64,000 nt of DNA from CAXBMB01 sp052078155. Lineage in GTDB: Bacteria; Pseudomonadota; Alphaproteobacteria; Kiloniellales; DSM-21159. Every line of letters begins with the position of its first letter. Positions within the stretch are counted from its first letter, which is position 1. The stretch covers positions 682,001-746,000 of the forward strand of contig JBQJBP010000002.1 in the NCBI GenBank assembly GCA_052078155.1, in the 5' to 3' direction. The position numbers were made by a program, and so were the translations under genes. Under the pieces are notes generated by a model. It did not search any database. It was given only the letters and a program-made list of their open reading frames with translations, and was not told the DNA's origin. Of this stretch, positions 8,542 to 16,969 are shown in pieces.

Positions 8542-8576
8542 AAAGGGCCGGTGGAGAGTTCCGCCGGCCCTTTCTT
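8542..8576. terminator. Bidirectional terminator between GST and the yejA-like gene
   Basis: AAAGGGCCGGTGG at 8542-8554 pairs with CCGCCGGCCCTTT at 8561-8573 (one G.T pair) around a 6-base loop. T-rich sequence follows on the plus strand and TTTTTC on the minus strand, so it can serve both convergent genes. Confidence 0.9.
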
Positions 8577-8607
8577 GTCGCTGTTTTGGGACTAAACGAT
8601 CATATGA

Positions 8608-10539
8608 TCACTGCAGTGCGGCGGCTTTTTCGCTGTCCAGCCACCAGCTGGCCGGAAAGCCAATGGAGTACTTGGCCCGCTCTTCCGGACGGTCAAACTT
8701 GTTCCAGTAAGCAATCCAGCTTTTGTCCAGATAGAACAGCGGGATGGAGTAGTAGTTCCACAGCAGCACCCGGTCCATGGCCCGATTGGTGGCTTTCAGT
8801 GTCTCCAGATCCTCAGCGACAATGACCTGTTCGATCAGCTGATCAATGACCGGATTGCGGATGGCACCCAGGTTGGCGGATCCGCGGATGTCGGCGGCTT
8901 CTGAGCCCCAGTAGCTGCGCTGCTCTGCACCGGGTGGCGGGAAGAAGTTCAGGGCCACCATGATGATGTCGAAATCAAAGTCATCCAGACGCACCTGATA
9001 CTGGCTGGTATCGACAATGCGGATGGACGCATCGATGCCGATTTTCTTCAGGTTGTTCACAAAAGGTGCGGTGACGCGCTCGCTGGACGGACTGGCCAGC
9101 AGAAACTCGATCTTCATCTGCTGTCCCTGGGCATCAACCAGCTTGCCTGCCTGCAGGGTCCAGCCCGCTTCCTTGAAAAGGCCCAGCGCCTGGCGGGTCC
9201 GCTTGCGAATGCGGCCGCTGGCATCTGAAACAGGGTTCTGGAAGGCTTCTGTCAGAATATCTTCGCTGAGCTGATCCTTGTAGGGCTCCAGAATAGCCAG
9301 CTCTTCGGCTGTCGGGGCACCTGATGCGCCAAAGTCCGAGTTGGGGAAGTAGCTGTTGATCCGGGCATAGAAGCCATACAGCAGGGTTTTGCGAATGGAT
9401 TCGAAGTCGTACATCAGGTTGAGCGCTTCACGCACCCGCTTGTCAGAAAACTGATCCCGGCGCTGGTTCATGAAGTAAGCCTGAATGCCGCGCGGGGTGT
9501 TGCTGGGCTCCTCCACTTTCAGAATGCGGCCATCTTTGACCGGTGCGATGTCGTAGCCTGTGGCCCAGCGCTGGGAACGGTTTTCACTGCGGAAATCGAT
9601 CTTGCCTGCCTTGAAGGCTTCGAACATCACTGTGGGGTCGACATAGTAGTCATAGCGAATGCGGTCGAAGTTGTTCTGACCCACGTTGACATTGAGATCT
9701 TTGGCCCAATAGTCCTCAACCCGCTCATAGACCAGGGCTTTGCCCGGTTCGACAGAGGCAATGCGGTAGGGGCCGCTGGACAGAGGCGGGGTCAGGGTGG
9801 TCTTGGTGATGTCCCGCCCGTCGCTGGTCCAGTAGGTACGTGACAGCGGGGAAAGGGAGGAGACGTTCATGAGGGGCTTCATGTTGTCCCGGGTGTTGAA
9901 GACAAACTTGATCTGTCTGTCACCCAGCACTTCCCAACTTTCCACCTCATCATAGAAAGATTTCAGGAAGGGGCGGCTGTGCTCCTTGATCACCTCCATC
10001 ACAAAGGCAAAGTCATCGGCCAGAATGGGCGACCCGTCGTGATAGCGGGCCTCGGGACGCAGGGTGAAGATGATCCAGCTTTTGTCTTCCGGATATTCCA
10101 CAGACTCGGCAATCAACCCGTAAGCGGAGGCCAGTTCGTCGCCGGATCCGGTCATCAGGCTGTCACTGGTCAGGCCGATGGAGCGGGGCCAGTCGCCTTT
10201 GAGGATGTAGGTGTTGAGGCTGTCAAAGGACCCGAAAGCCCCCAGTGTAACGGATCCGCCTTTGGGCGCATCGGGGTTCACATAGGGGAAATGCGCCATA
10301 GAGGCGTCATAAAGTGGCTCGCCAAACTCGGCCATGGCCCAGGATTTTGTGGTTTCTTCGGCCCGGGGTGCCGGACTTAAAGCAAGCCCTGAGACCGCAG
10401 CCAGACTAAGGGCCAGCCCGGTCAGCAATCGCCGCCCGTAACCGGTCTTACCGTTCTGGAGGCTGTGCGTGCGGGCTTTGATTTCCTGCCCGCAATCCCT
10501 GCTGTTCCGGTCGAGATGCTCTTCTGGCATTTGACGCAT
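8608..10539 (-). CDS. yejA: Extracellular solute-binding protein family 5, YejA-like
   Basis: A 643-residue periplasmic oligopeptide-binding protein. After a basic N-terminus of about 35 residues there is a signal peptide (RRLLTGLALSLAAVSGLALS, cleavage after the APRA segment). The mature protein has the SBP_bac_5 fold and YejA-type landmarks: GEPLYDASMAHFPYVNPDAP, PKGGSVTLGAFGSFDSLNTY and, near the C-terminus, WNYYSIPLFY. YejA proteins deliver peptides to the YejBEF importer. The start at 10539 is supported by GGGAG six bases upstream; the open frame extends 64 codons further without signal-peptide logic. It is downstream of hisN on the same strand, with 260 bases between. Confidence 0.9.
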   Translation of the reverse strand: MRQMPEEHLDRNSRDCGQEIKARTHSLQNGKTGYGRRLLTGLALSLAAVSGLALSPAPRAEETTKSWAMAEFGEPLYDASMAHFPYVNPDAPKGGSVTLGAFGSFDSLNTYILKGDWPRSIGLTSDSLMTGSGDELASAYGLIAESVEYPEDKSWIIFTLRPEARYHDGSPILADDFAFVMEVIKEHSRPFLKSFYDEVESWEVLGDRQIKFVFNTRDNMKPLMNVSSLSPLSRTYWTSDGRDITKTTLTPPLSSGPYRIASVEPGKALVYERVEDYWAKDLNVNVGQNNFDRIRYDYYVDPTVMFEAFKAGKIDFRSENRSQRWATGYDIAPVKDGRILKVEEPSNTPRGIQAYFMNQRRDQFSDKRVREALNLMYDFESIRKTLLYGFYARINSYFPNSDFGASGAPTAEELAILEPYKDQLSEDILTEAFQNPVSDASGRIRKRTRQALGLFKEAGWTLQAGKLVDAQGQQMKIEFLLASPSSERVTAPFVNNLKKIGIDASIRIVDTSQYQVRLDDFDFDIIMVALNFFPPPGAEQRSYWGSEAADIRGSANLGAIRNPVIDQLIEQVIVAEDLETLKATNRAMDRVLLWNYYSIPLFYLDKSWIAYWNKFDRPEERAKYSIGFPASWWLDSEKAAALQ

Positions 10540-10801
10540 GTTGGCTCCCGTTTCCCTGTCGTTGGCCCGTTGCAATGTCCCCTGCCCCTTGATGGCTGAT
10601 GTCTCAGACGAAGGGCAGGGTCGCGCCAACCTGTGCTCACGTTCTTTTCCGGTTGGGCGGTCAGCTGTTGAGCAGCCCCTGTCCGCACCGGTCTTTCTAT
10701 AGTTTAGGGCAAGCTGGCCCGGAGGCAACAAGTCCGGGATAACTTTCCCATTACTTCTTTGTCAGTTTTGGCTCAGATCCACTCAGCCCAAAGCGGCTGA
10801 T

Positions 10802-11614
10802 CTAGTCTTTCAGATAGGTCAGAGCCTGGGTGTGCAGGTCGGCATCCATGGCCATCAGGACATTGCCGTCTGACTGCAGGTCCAGAGGACGGCCTGTCCA
10901 GTCGGTCGCCAGGCCGCCGGCCCCCAGCACCACCGGCAGCAGGGCCATGAAATCGTAGGTCTGCAGGTCTGCTTCCACCACCAGATCCACAAAGCCGCTG
11001 GCCAGCTGGCCGTAGCAGAAGCAATCGCCGCCATAGGGGGCCAGTCGCACCTGCTGGCGCAAGGCGTCATATCTGGGCATCAGTCCGGTGTCTGTGAACA
11101 TGTCGGGAGAGGTGCTGCGCAACACAGCCTGATCCAGATTTGGGCAGGCGCGGCCCTGACTGATCTGCCGACTGCCGTCCCGTTGGACAAAGCAGGTGGC
11201 CTGTCCGGCGGCGCCGATCCAGCGCTCCTCCAATATTGGCATGTTGATGATGCCGATCAGGGGCTGACCTTTGTGGGTCAGGGAAATGAGATTGCCGAAC
11301 AGGGGGTTGCCGGTGATGAAGGCTTTTGTGCCGTCGATGGGGTCGAGAACCCAGACGTAGTCCGCATCGGCTCTTTCGATTCCATGCTCTTCCCCGATGA
11401 TGCCGTGATCAGGAAACCGCTCATTGATCAGGCGACGCATGGCCGCTTCTGCTTCCCGGTCGGCAATGGTGACCGGCGACTCATCGGCCTTGTCATCCAC
11501 AGCAACTCCGGTGCGGAAGTACTGCCGGGAAATGGCCTGGGCTGCATCGGCCAGTTCTTCTGCCAGAGCGATGAAATCCGGATTGCAGGCCGGCAGGTCG
11601 GTAAAGGCAGTCAT
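10802..11614 (-). CDS. hisN: Histidinol-phosphatase of the inositol monophosphatase family
   Basis: A 270-residue Mg-dependent phosphatase. The IMPase ligands are present: the EEHG glutamate, WVLDPIDGTKAFITG (the double-Asp motif) and a late Asp in LATDWTGRPLDL. The wording DYVWVLDPIDGTKAFITGNP is typical of the HisN branch, which dephosphorylates histidinol phosphate in histidine synthesis, rather than of SuhB or CysQ. Start: the ATG at 11614 has GGAG eight bases upstream; the TTG just before it is not preferred. General inositol-phosphatase activity is the alternative. Two decayed repeat copies lie upstream. Confidence 0.85.
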   Translation of the reverse strand: MTAFTDLPACNPDFIALAEELADAAQAISRQYFRTGVAVDDKADESPVTIADREAEAAMRRLINERFPDHGIIGEEHGIERADADYVWVLDPIDGTKAFITGNPLFGNLISLTHKGQPLIGIINMPILEERWIGAAGQATCFVQRDGSRQISQGRACPNLDQAVLRSTSPDMFTDTGLMPRYDALRQQVRLAPYGGDCFCYGQLASGFVDLVVEADLQTYDFMALLPVVLGAGGLATDWTGRPLDLQSDGNVLMAMDADLHTQALTYLKD

Positions 11615-11637
11615 CAAAAAAACTCCGATTTAACGCA

Positions 11638-11734
11638 AGAGCAGAACTGGTTTGCTCATCATCCAAAACACAAAAAGAGGACAATCACGGATCAAGTGCC
11701 ATCACGCAGCGGATTTCCTCAAGCCGGTTCGACT
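11638..11734 (-). repeat. Decayed copy of the CTAG-ended repeat upstream of hisN
   Basis: GAGCAGAACTGGTTTGCTCA, a core reduced to CCAAAACACAAAAAGAGG, CAATCACGGATCAAGTG, ATCACGCAGCGGATT and CTCAAGCCGGTTCGACTC follow the block order of the copy at 8360-8500. The arm hairpin is deleted. Confidence 0.6.
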
Positions 11735-11850
11735 CAATTGAGGTCGTTGAGCGCCCTGACGTCCACCCTTGCCGGGTCCCTTTTCCAGCTACCTTGGTTC
11801 GTGGGAGGCCAGCCCGAAGATGCCTGGCAGCTTGCCCGGATCTGGAAAGG

Positions 11851-11950
11851 GACCGGTTTCCGACATAAGCCTCTTTTCAACCTGTTAGAGGGTGTTTGGC
11901 GACAGGAGCGGAGCGCAAGGCGTTTCTACGTCAGTCGATCATATTCTGGG
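11851..11950 (+). repeat. Copy of the CTAG-ended repeat between hisN and cytochrome c
   Basis: GACCGGTTTCCGACATAAGC leads into the well-kept core CCTCTTTTCAACCTGTTAGAGG (11870-11891) and an arm GGAGCGGAGCGCAAGGCGTT that resembles those at 19911 and 60831. It is in opposite orientation to the copy at 11638. Confidence 0.7.
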
Positions 11951-11960
11951 AAGGGCATAA

Positions 11961-11996
11961 AAAAAGCCGCCCGAGAAACTCTCTGGACGGCTTTTT
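11961..11996 (-). terminator. Terminator of the cytochrome c gene
   Basis: AAAAAGCCGCCCGAG and CTCTGGACGGCTTTTT form a stem with a few internal mismatches. Read on the minus strand it lies 23 bases beyond the cytochrome c stop and ends in a T-run. Confidence 0.85.
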
Positions 11997-12018
11997 GATA
12001 CCTCTGCTGCGCAGATCC

Positions 12019-12567
12019 TTATTCCACCGGCGGCGGATTGTCGGACTGCTTGCGCAGGTAAGCGATCATGTCAGCTGCCTGTGGCGGCTTTTTCAGACCA
12101 GCGAAAGACATCTTGGTTCCCGGAGCAAAGTCTTTTGGCTTGCTCAGGAAGTCGTAGAGGTTTTTGTAGTTCCAGGTGTCGCTGCTCTTGCCGGACAGGG
12201 CATTGGAGTAGCTGTAGCCGCTTTTGCCACCGATTTTGGCACCCACCACGTTGTAGAGGCCCGGGCCCACTTTGTTGGGGCCGCCGCTGTCAAAGCTGTG
12301 GCAGGCAGTGCATTTCTTGGCCAGCTTTTCACCCTTGGCGGCATCACCGGCATTCAGCAGTGCAACGAGATCGATCTCGGCCGCTTCTTCTTTCGGCGCG
12401 CCACTGTCACTGTTGCCAGTTTCGTCAGCGACAGTAATGGGGAAAGCATTCTCGTCGGGCAGGCTGGGGTGAACCAGCAGCTCAGCGACAAAGTTTGCGA
12501 CCATCAGGGTAATGCCAGCCGTCAGAACTGCGGCGGCAATCTTGTTGAATTCGAGGCTGCTGCTCAT
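12019..12567 (-). CDS. cycM: Membrane-anchored c-type cytochrome (CycM-like)
   Basis: A 182-residue protein with one uncleaved N-terminal membrane helix (FNKIAAAVLTAGITLMVANF), an acidic Ala/Glu/Ser-rich linker and a class I cytochrome c domain. The heme site is KKCTACHSF (CXXCH) and the distal Met ligand is in GTKMSFAGL. Membrane-tethered cytochromes of this design (c552/CycM) carry electrons from the bc1 complex to an aa3-type oxidase in alphaproteobacteria. It diverges from kdsB across about 390 bases. Confidence 0.92.
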   Translation of the reverse strand: MSSSLEFNKIAAAVLTAGITLMVANFVAELLVHPSLPDENAFPITVADETGNSDSGAPKEEAAEIDLVALLNAGDAAKGEKLAKKCTACHSFDSGGPNKVGPGLYNVVGAKIGGKSGYSYSNALSGKSSDTWNYKNLYDFLSKPKDFAPGTKMSFAGLKKPPQAADMIAYLRKQSDNPPPVE

Positions 12568-12953
12568 TTTTTCTTGTGAACCTAGGTTAGTGACCTCTCT
12601 TTGGTGCGGCGGACAATAGACGTCCCAAGGTCAAGGTTCAATAACGTCGCAGGACTTCTGGCAACAAAGCTGCGTTTCCAAAGCGATTTTGCGGGCTAAG
12701 TTATTGTTTTTATGGAATCAGGAACCCAACCTTTTTTTCGACCTCTGCGGCGGAATGACGCAGTTTTTGGGGGTGTTGAAGGCACTCTCGAGTACCTTTG
12801 GCACACTTTTCGGGGTGAAACTCCGGGAATAAGCTTTATAGAAACGGCTCTGTCATCCCGCTTTGGGGTGGCAAAGTTCTGCTCTGCCAAATGACACACC
12901 TGAAGGCCGCCATGCCCCATGGCTGGTCCAGCTGACCGGGAATCTTTGCGTTC
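12568..12953. other. Divergent intergenic region between cytochrome c and kdsB
   Basis: The region must hold promoters for both genes. An open frame at 12712-12894 has no homology I recognise and low plausibility. No repeat copy or strong hairpin was found. kdsB lacks a good Shine-Dalgarno before its ATG at 12954. Confidence 0.45.
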
Positions 12954-13766
12954 ATGTCTGCCTCCAACTCATCGCCATCCCCTGCAACCCCGAAACAGCC
13001 TGTTGTGCTGATCCCGGCGCGCATGGCTTCGACCCGCCTGCCCAACAAGCCGCTGGCGGACATCGCGGGCTTGCCCATGATTGTTCAGGTCTGGAAGCGG
13101 GCCATGGAAGCCGATATCGGACCGGTGGTCGTGGCGGCCGGGGAACAGGAGATTGTCGAGGCCGTGCTGGATGCCGGGGGTCAGGCGGTGCTGACCCGAC
13201 CCGATCACCCTTCCGGGTCTGACCGGATTTATGAAGCCCTGCAGATCCTGGACCCGGAGGGGCGGCACGATGCTGTGATCAACATTCAGGGGGATCTGCC
13301 CACCATTGAACCTTCTGCCGTGCAGGCGGTTTTCGAACCGCTGAACAAGGAGGCGGTGGATATTGCAACACTGGCGGCTGTGATCAAAAACCCGGCTGAG
13401 CGGGATGATCCCAACATCGTCAAAGCCGTTACGGCCTTTGAAAAGGGCCAGACCATTGCCAGAGCACTGTACTTCAGTCGGTGCCCCGCGCCCTGGGATG
13501 GACGGGACTATGGTCCGGGCGCGAGCCAGGAGGGAGACCCAAGTCTGCCGCTGTATCATCACATCGGTCTCTATGCCTTCCGGCGGGAGGCGCTGAGCCG
13601 ATTCGTTGCCTTGCCGCCTTCGCCGCTGGAACAGCGGGAACGCCTGGAGCAGTTGCGGGCACTGGAAGCGGGCATGCGCATTGATGTGGCTCTGGTGGAT
13701 ACCGTGCCGTTGGGGGTTGATAACGCCCATGAACTGGAGCGGGCCCGTCAGATCCTGGGGGGTTAG
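12954..13766 (+). CDS. kdsB: 3-deoxy-manno-octulosonate cytidylyltransferase
   Basis: A 270-residue CMP-KDO synthetase that activates KDO with CTP for lipopolysaccharide inner-core synthesis, in the cytoplasm. Family landmarks: the nucleotide-binding loop IPARMASTRLPNKPLADIAG, HPSGSDRIYEA, the metal-binding INIQGDLP segment and the late HHIGLYAFRREAL. Two short insertions (around YGPGASQEGDPSLP) are common in alphaproteobacterial KdsB. The sequence before residue 17 is an unstructured Ser/Pro extension, so a later start is possible, but none is better. pheA follows after 160 bases and may be co-transcribed. Confidence 0.95.
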   Translation: MSASNSSPSPATPKQPVVLIPARMASTRLPNKPLADIAGLPMIVQVWKRAMEADIGPVVVAAGEQEIVEAVLDAGGQAVLTRPDHPSGSDRIYEALQILDPEGRHDAVINIQGDLPTIEPSAVQAVFEPLNKEAVDIATLAAVIKNPAERDDPNIVKAVTAFEKGQTIARALYFSRCPAPWDGRDYGPGASQEGDPSLPLYHHIGLYAFRREALSRFVALPPSPLEQRERLEQLRALEAGMRIDVALVDTVPLGVDNAHELERARQILGG

Positions 13767-13927
13767 ATCTTCAGACGACATACAGCGAATTGACCCTAAA
13801 GACCTCTGTCGCGCTGAAAAAGCTTGCCTTCCCAATCCAAAAAAACTGCAATGGGCGCCCTTCGACAGGACACCTGCTGCTCCTGCCGTAAGGCACCTTC
13901 ATTTCTGAGTTAAGAGATACCTCACCC

Positions 13928-14788
13928 ATGACCGAGAAATTCATCGCTTACCAGGGCGCCCCGGGCGCCAACTCCGATATGGCCTGCCGCAAGGTCCATC
14001 CCGATTTTACGCCTTTGCCTTGCGAGACCTTTGACGAGACTTTTGCGATGGTTCAGGAAGGTCGGGCAGAGCTGGCCATGATCCCCATCGAGAACTCTTC
14101 TGCCGGGCGGGTCGCAGACATTCATCACCTACTGCCAGCTTCCGGCCTGCACATTGTGGGGGAACATTTCCAGCCCATCAGCTACCAGCTGCTGGCGCCC
14201 AAAGGCGGATCCTTTGACACCATCAAAGAGGTGCACAGCCACGTACAGGCCCTGTCTCAGTGCCGGGAGTATCTGTTGAGCAAAGGGCTGAAACCCGTGG
14301 TTCATGCGGATACCGCCGGGGCTGCCCGGGATGTGGCGGCGGACAATGACCTCAGCAAGGCGGCCATTGCCCCGCCCTTGGCCGGGGAGATCTATGGCCT
14401 GGATATTCTGGACAACGAAATCCACGATCTGGCGCACAACACCACCCGCTTTGTCATCATGGCGCGTGAACCGGTGGATGTGGAGCCTGGCGACGGGAAC
14501 ATTGTGACGTCCTTTGTGTTCCGGGTGCGCTCTGTTCCGGCCGCTCTTTACAAAGCCATGGGAGGCTTTGCCACCAACGGCGTGAACATCACCAAGTTGG
14601 AAAGCTACATCCTGGACGGCAAGTTCACAGTGGCCCAGTTCTATGCGGATGTGGAAGGGCACCCCCATGAGCGTCCGCTGCGTCTGGCTCTGGAAGAACT
14701 GAGCTTCTTCAGCCGGGAGGTGAAAATTCTGGGGGTCTATCCCGCCGCCCAGCAGCGCGAAGAGTGGTCAAAGGGATCGGTTTCCTGA
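13928..14788 (+). CDS. pheA: Prephenate dehydratase
   Basis: A 286-residue monofunctional prephenate dehydratase converting prephenate to phenylpyruvate in phenylalanine synthesis. The N-terminal catalytic domain starts IAYQGAPGANSDMACRKV and contains the ENSSAGRV segment and the conserved Thr-Arg-Phe triad in NTTRFVIMAR. The ACT regulatory domain begins near residue 195 (VPAALYKAMGGFATNGVNIT) and has LESYIL where many homologues have ESRP, a variation I believe is common in alphaproteobacteria. There is no chorismate mutase domain. Feedback inhibition by Phe is expected from the family. A strong terminator follows. Confidence 0.95.
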   Translation: MTEKFIAYQGAPGANSDMACRKVHPDFTPLPCETFDETFAMVQEGRAELAMIPIENSSAGRVADIHHLLPASGLHIVGEHFQPISYQLLAPKGGSFDTIKEVHSHVQALSQCREYLLSKGLKPVVHADTAGAARDVAADNDLSKAAIAPPLAGEIYGLDILDNEIHDLAHNTTRFVIMAREPVDVEPGDGNIVTSFVFRVRSVPAALYKAMGGFATNGVNITKLESYILDGKFTVAQFYADVEGHPHERPLRLALEELSFFSREVKILGVYPAAQQREEWSKGSVS

Positions 14789-14831
14789 GCAGGGTAAACT
14801 GGTCTTTTTTAAGAGACACATCTGCATAATG

Positions 14832-14869
14832 AAAAAGGCCCGGCCTCACAGAGGGGACCGGGCCTTTTT
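14832..14869 (+). terminator. Rho-independent terminator after pheA
   Basis: A perfect 12-bp stem AAAAAGGCCCGG (14832-14843) / CCGGGCCTTTTT (14858-14869) with a 14-base loop and flanking A and T runs. Confidence 0.93.
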
Positions 14870-14923
14870 GTTCCTTTACGACGGATACATCCGGTATCTG
14901 ACCGCGTTAAGCAGACTTTCGCC

Positions 14924-14976
14924 GGGATCATGCTCAACCCCGGTCATGCTCAACCCGGGTCACGCTTAATCGGGGC
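14924..14976. repeat. Three imperfect 16-bp tandem units
   Basis: CATGCTCAACCCCGGT at 14929, CATGCTCAACCCGGGT at 14945 and CACGCTTAATCGGGGC at 14961 are three successive 16-base units in the space between two convergent genes. The ATCATGCTC motif also occurs at the ends of the dispersed repeat family, so this could be an expanded remnant. Confidence 0.6.
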
Positions 14977-15009
14977 CATGTTTTAAGCCGATACCCTTTA
15001 ATGGAGAGG

Positions 15010-15453
15010 TCAGTCGTCCTGCATGCTGGAGGGACGGTCGATGGTCGCCATGGTGCAGCGGGAGATACAGACCAGCTTGCCGTCTTCATCGCTGATGCGA
15101 ATTTCCCAGACCTGGCTGCGCCGACCCAGATAGATGTTCTTGGCCACGCCGTAGACCAGCCCTTTGGTCGCGGACCGCAGATGGTTGGCGTTGATTTCCT
15201 GACCCACACAGGCTTGCTTGGCCCGGTCGACGCAGAAGCTGGCCGCCAGGGAACAGAGGGTTTCAGCAAAGAGAACGGATGCCCCCCCATGCAGCAGCCC
15301 CATGGGCTGGCGGGTGCGTTCATCCACCGGCATGGTGCCGCTCAGGCTGTCTTCCCCCATTTCGGTGATCACAATGCCCAGATTTTCTGAGGCTGTGTTC
15401 TTCCCGACCTCATTGGCCTTCTCGATAGAGGGATTCCCAAACCAAATTGCCAT
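15010..15453 (-). CDS. Hotdog-fold acyl-CoA thioesterase (PaaI/MenI-like)
   Basis: A 147-residue single hotdog domain. RQPMGLLHGGASVLFAETLC is the family signature; the Glu of AETL is the expected general base and the HGG loop binds the thioester. It resembles the YdiI/MenI/EntH group acting on aryl or short acyl-CoA, but the substrate is not predictable. The ATG at 15453 has AGGA close upstream. A repeat copy sits between this gene and arginase. Confidence 0.85.
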   Translation of the reverse strand: MAIWFGNPSIEKANEVGKNTASENLGIVITEMGEDSLSGTMPVDERTRQPMGLLHGGASVLFAETLCSLAASFCVDRAKQACVGQEINANHLRSATKGLVYGVAKNIYLGRRSQVWEIRISDEDGKLVCISRCTMATIDRPSSMQDD

Positions 15454-15480
15454 CTGTCCTGTGGCTCCTTCTCTGCTGTT

Positions 15481-15577
15481 GCTTGTACTGAATCATCCTC
15501 TAACACGTTGAAAAGAGGCTTATTCACGTCTTGTTCAAAATCACCACGTGAGTCCAAACAAGACAATAAGACTCTAG
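15481..15577 (-). repeat. Copy of the CTAG-ended repeat between arginase and thioesterase
   Basis: GAATCATCCTCTAACACG, core CCTCTAACACGTTGAAAAGAGG (15498-15519), TTATTCACGTCTTGTTC, CACCACGTGAGTCC and the end AATAAGACTCTAG (15565-15577). The arm hairpin is missing from the left part. It lies 108 bases beyond the arginase stop. Confidence 0.75.
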
Positions 15578-15684
15578 CGCAGATGGCAGGGATCGTCTGC
15601 CCGTCTTCGGGTAACGTCGCTTGTGACGGGCCGTAGGAAGAGCTTCTTGCCGGCCTCTGGCGGATCCTTTTGAGGCCAGATCGG

Positions 15685-16662
15685 TCAGCTGATCAGGATC
15701 TGTTCGCCAAAGAGGCTCTTGACCAGGGAGACCGCCAGTTTGCCGGTTTGGTTCTGGCTGTCGTAGGCCGGGTTCAGTTCCATGATGTCCAGGGAGTTCA
15801 TCAGGCCGCTGTCATGGATCATCTCCATGCAGAGCTGGGCTTCTCGGTAATTGGGGCCACCCGGCACTGTGGTGGCAACACCCGGTGCAATGGCCGGGTC
15901 CAGAAAATCCACATCAAAGGAAACATGCAGGTGACCGCCGGTGCGTGCCACGCGCTCCAGCGTTTCCGCCATGACCTGGCGCATGCCGATCTCATCCACC
16001 CGGCGCATGTCATAGACCTTAATGCCGCTGGCGTTGACCAAGCGCTTTTCAATCACATCGACGGAGCGGATGCCGATCTGGGTAAAGTTCTCGGCCTTGA
16101 TCATGGGACTTTGCTGGGCCAGGGCCGTCAGGCTGGGGTGTCCCAGGCCAAAGGCTACGGCAACGGGCATGCCATGCAGGTTGCCCGAAGGGGTGGTGTC
16201 CGGCGTGTTGAAATCGGCGTGGGCGTCCAGCCAGATGACCGACAGTTCCTTGCCGTGGTCGTGACAGTGATCGCTGACCGCCGCCAAGGACCCCATGGCC
16301 AGACAGTGGTCGCCGCCCAGCAGAATGGGCAGGCGTCCGTCCTGCAAAATGCCATAGAGGCCGTCGCGCACGGCGGCACACCAGTCCCGGGTTTCTTCCA
16401 GATGGCGATAGCCGTTGGCGGGTTCGGCAATGGGGTTGACCGGACCGCTGACGTTGCCGCGGTCTTCCACATCACAGCCCAGCAGGGTCAGCTCTTCGAT
16501 CAATCCCCCTACCCGCAAGGCTTCCGGTCCCATGGAGGCCCCCCGGATGGACGCGCCGATGTCGGTCGGGGCCCCCAGCAGGCTGACCTGTGGGCCTGTC
16601 GGTCCTTCAGCTTTGGCGCGGGTGATTTCGTTTTGTAGCTGGGTGATCTTGTCGGCTGACAT
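15685..16662 (-). CDS. rocF: Arginase
   Basis: A 325-residue binuclear-Mn ureohydrolase producing ornithine and urea from arginine. The metal and substrate sites are complete: LLGGDHCLAMG (His ligand), WLDAHADFN, SGNLHGMP, SFDVDFLDP and the guanidinium-binding Glu in IMELNPAYD. The sequence around GAPTDIGASIRGASMGPEAL is that of true arginases. The ATG at 16662 has GGAG upstream; the open frame continues 63 codons further into the promoter region. It diverges from an Lrp-type regulator gene, the arrangement seen when the regulator activates arginine catabolism. No ornithine cyclodeaminase or ornithine aminotransferase gene is nearby. Confidence 0.94.
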   Translation of the reverse strand: MSADKITQLQNEITRAKAEGPTGPQVSLLGAPTDIGASIRGASMGPEALRVGGLIEELTLLGCDVEDRGNVSGPVNPIAEPANGYRHLEETRDWCAAVRDGLYGILQDGRLPILLGGDHCLAMGSLAAVSDHCHDHGKELSVIWLDAHADFNTPDTTPSGNLHGMPVAVAFGLGHPSLTALAQQSPMIKAENFTQIGIRSVDVIEKRLVNASGIKVYDMRRVDEIGMRQVMAETLERVARTGGHLHVSFDVDFLDPAIAPGVATTVPGGPNYREAQLCMEMIHDSGLMNSLDIMELNPAYDSQNQTGKLAVSLVKSLFGEQILIS

Positions 16663-16969
16663 GAAAGGCGGCTCCGATAGGGCGGGAGATTCTGCTGATA
16701 CTGGCGGGCATCCTGCCTGACTTTCCGGCGCATAGGGTGTTGAATTTCCCCTGAATGGCGGCACTCTCTGTTGAAAGATAAAGTCAAACAGCAGAAAATG
16801 CTGTTGAAAACTCAAATCTACAGATGGGTAAAGCCGTAGTTTTGTTGACATTTGGCTGAAGAATTACCCCTTTCGATGGATGATGCATCCTGGTCGATGG
16901 GTATCGGGCCTGATTTGCCAAAAGATTCTGCTGCGACTCGCGAGTAAACCAAGATGACAGGGAGGCTGC
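16663..16969. promoter_or_regulatory. Divergent arginase / Lrp-regulator control region with two dyads
   Basis: The 307 bases between the two starts contain AACAGCA-GAAAA-TGCTGTT (16787-16805), a 7-bp inverted repeat flanked by CAA/TTG-like bases, and GGATG-ATG-CATCC (16878-16890), a 5-bp dyad repeated in part as CGATGG on both sides. Either could be an Lrp-family operator. No convincing -35/-10 pair was found, though TTGACA occurs at about 16847. Confidence 0.5.
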
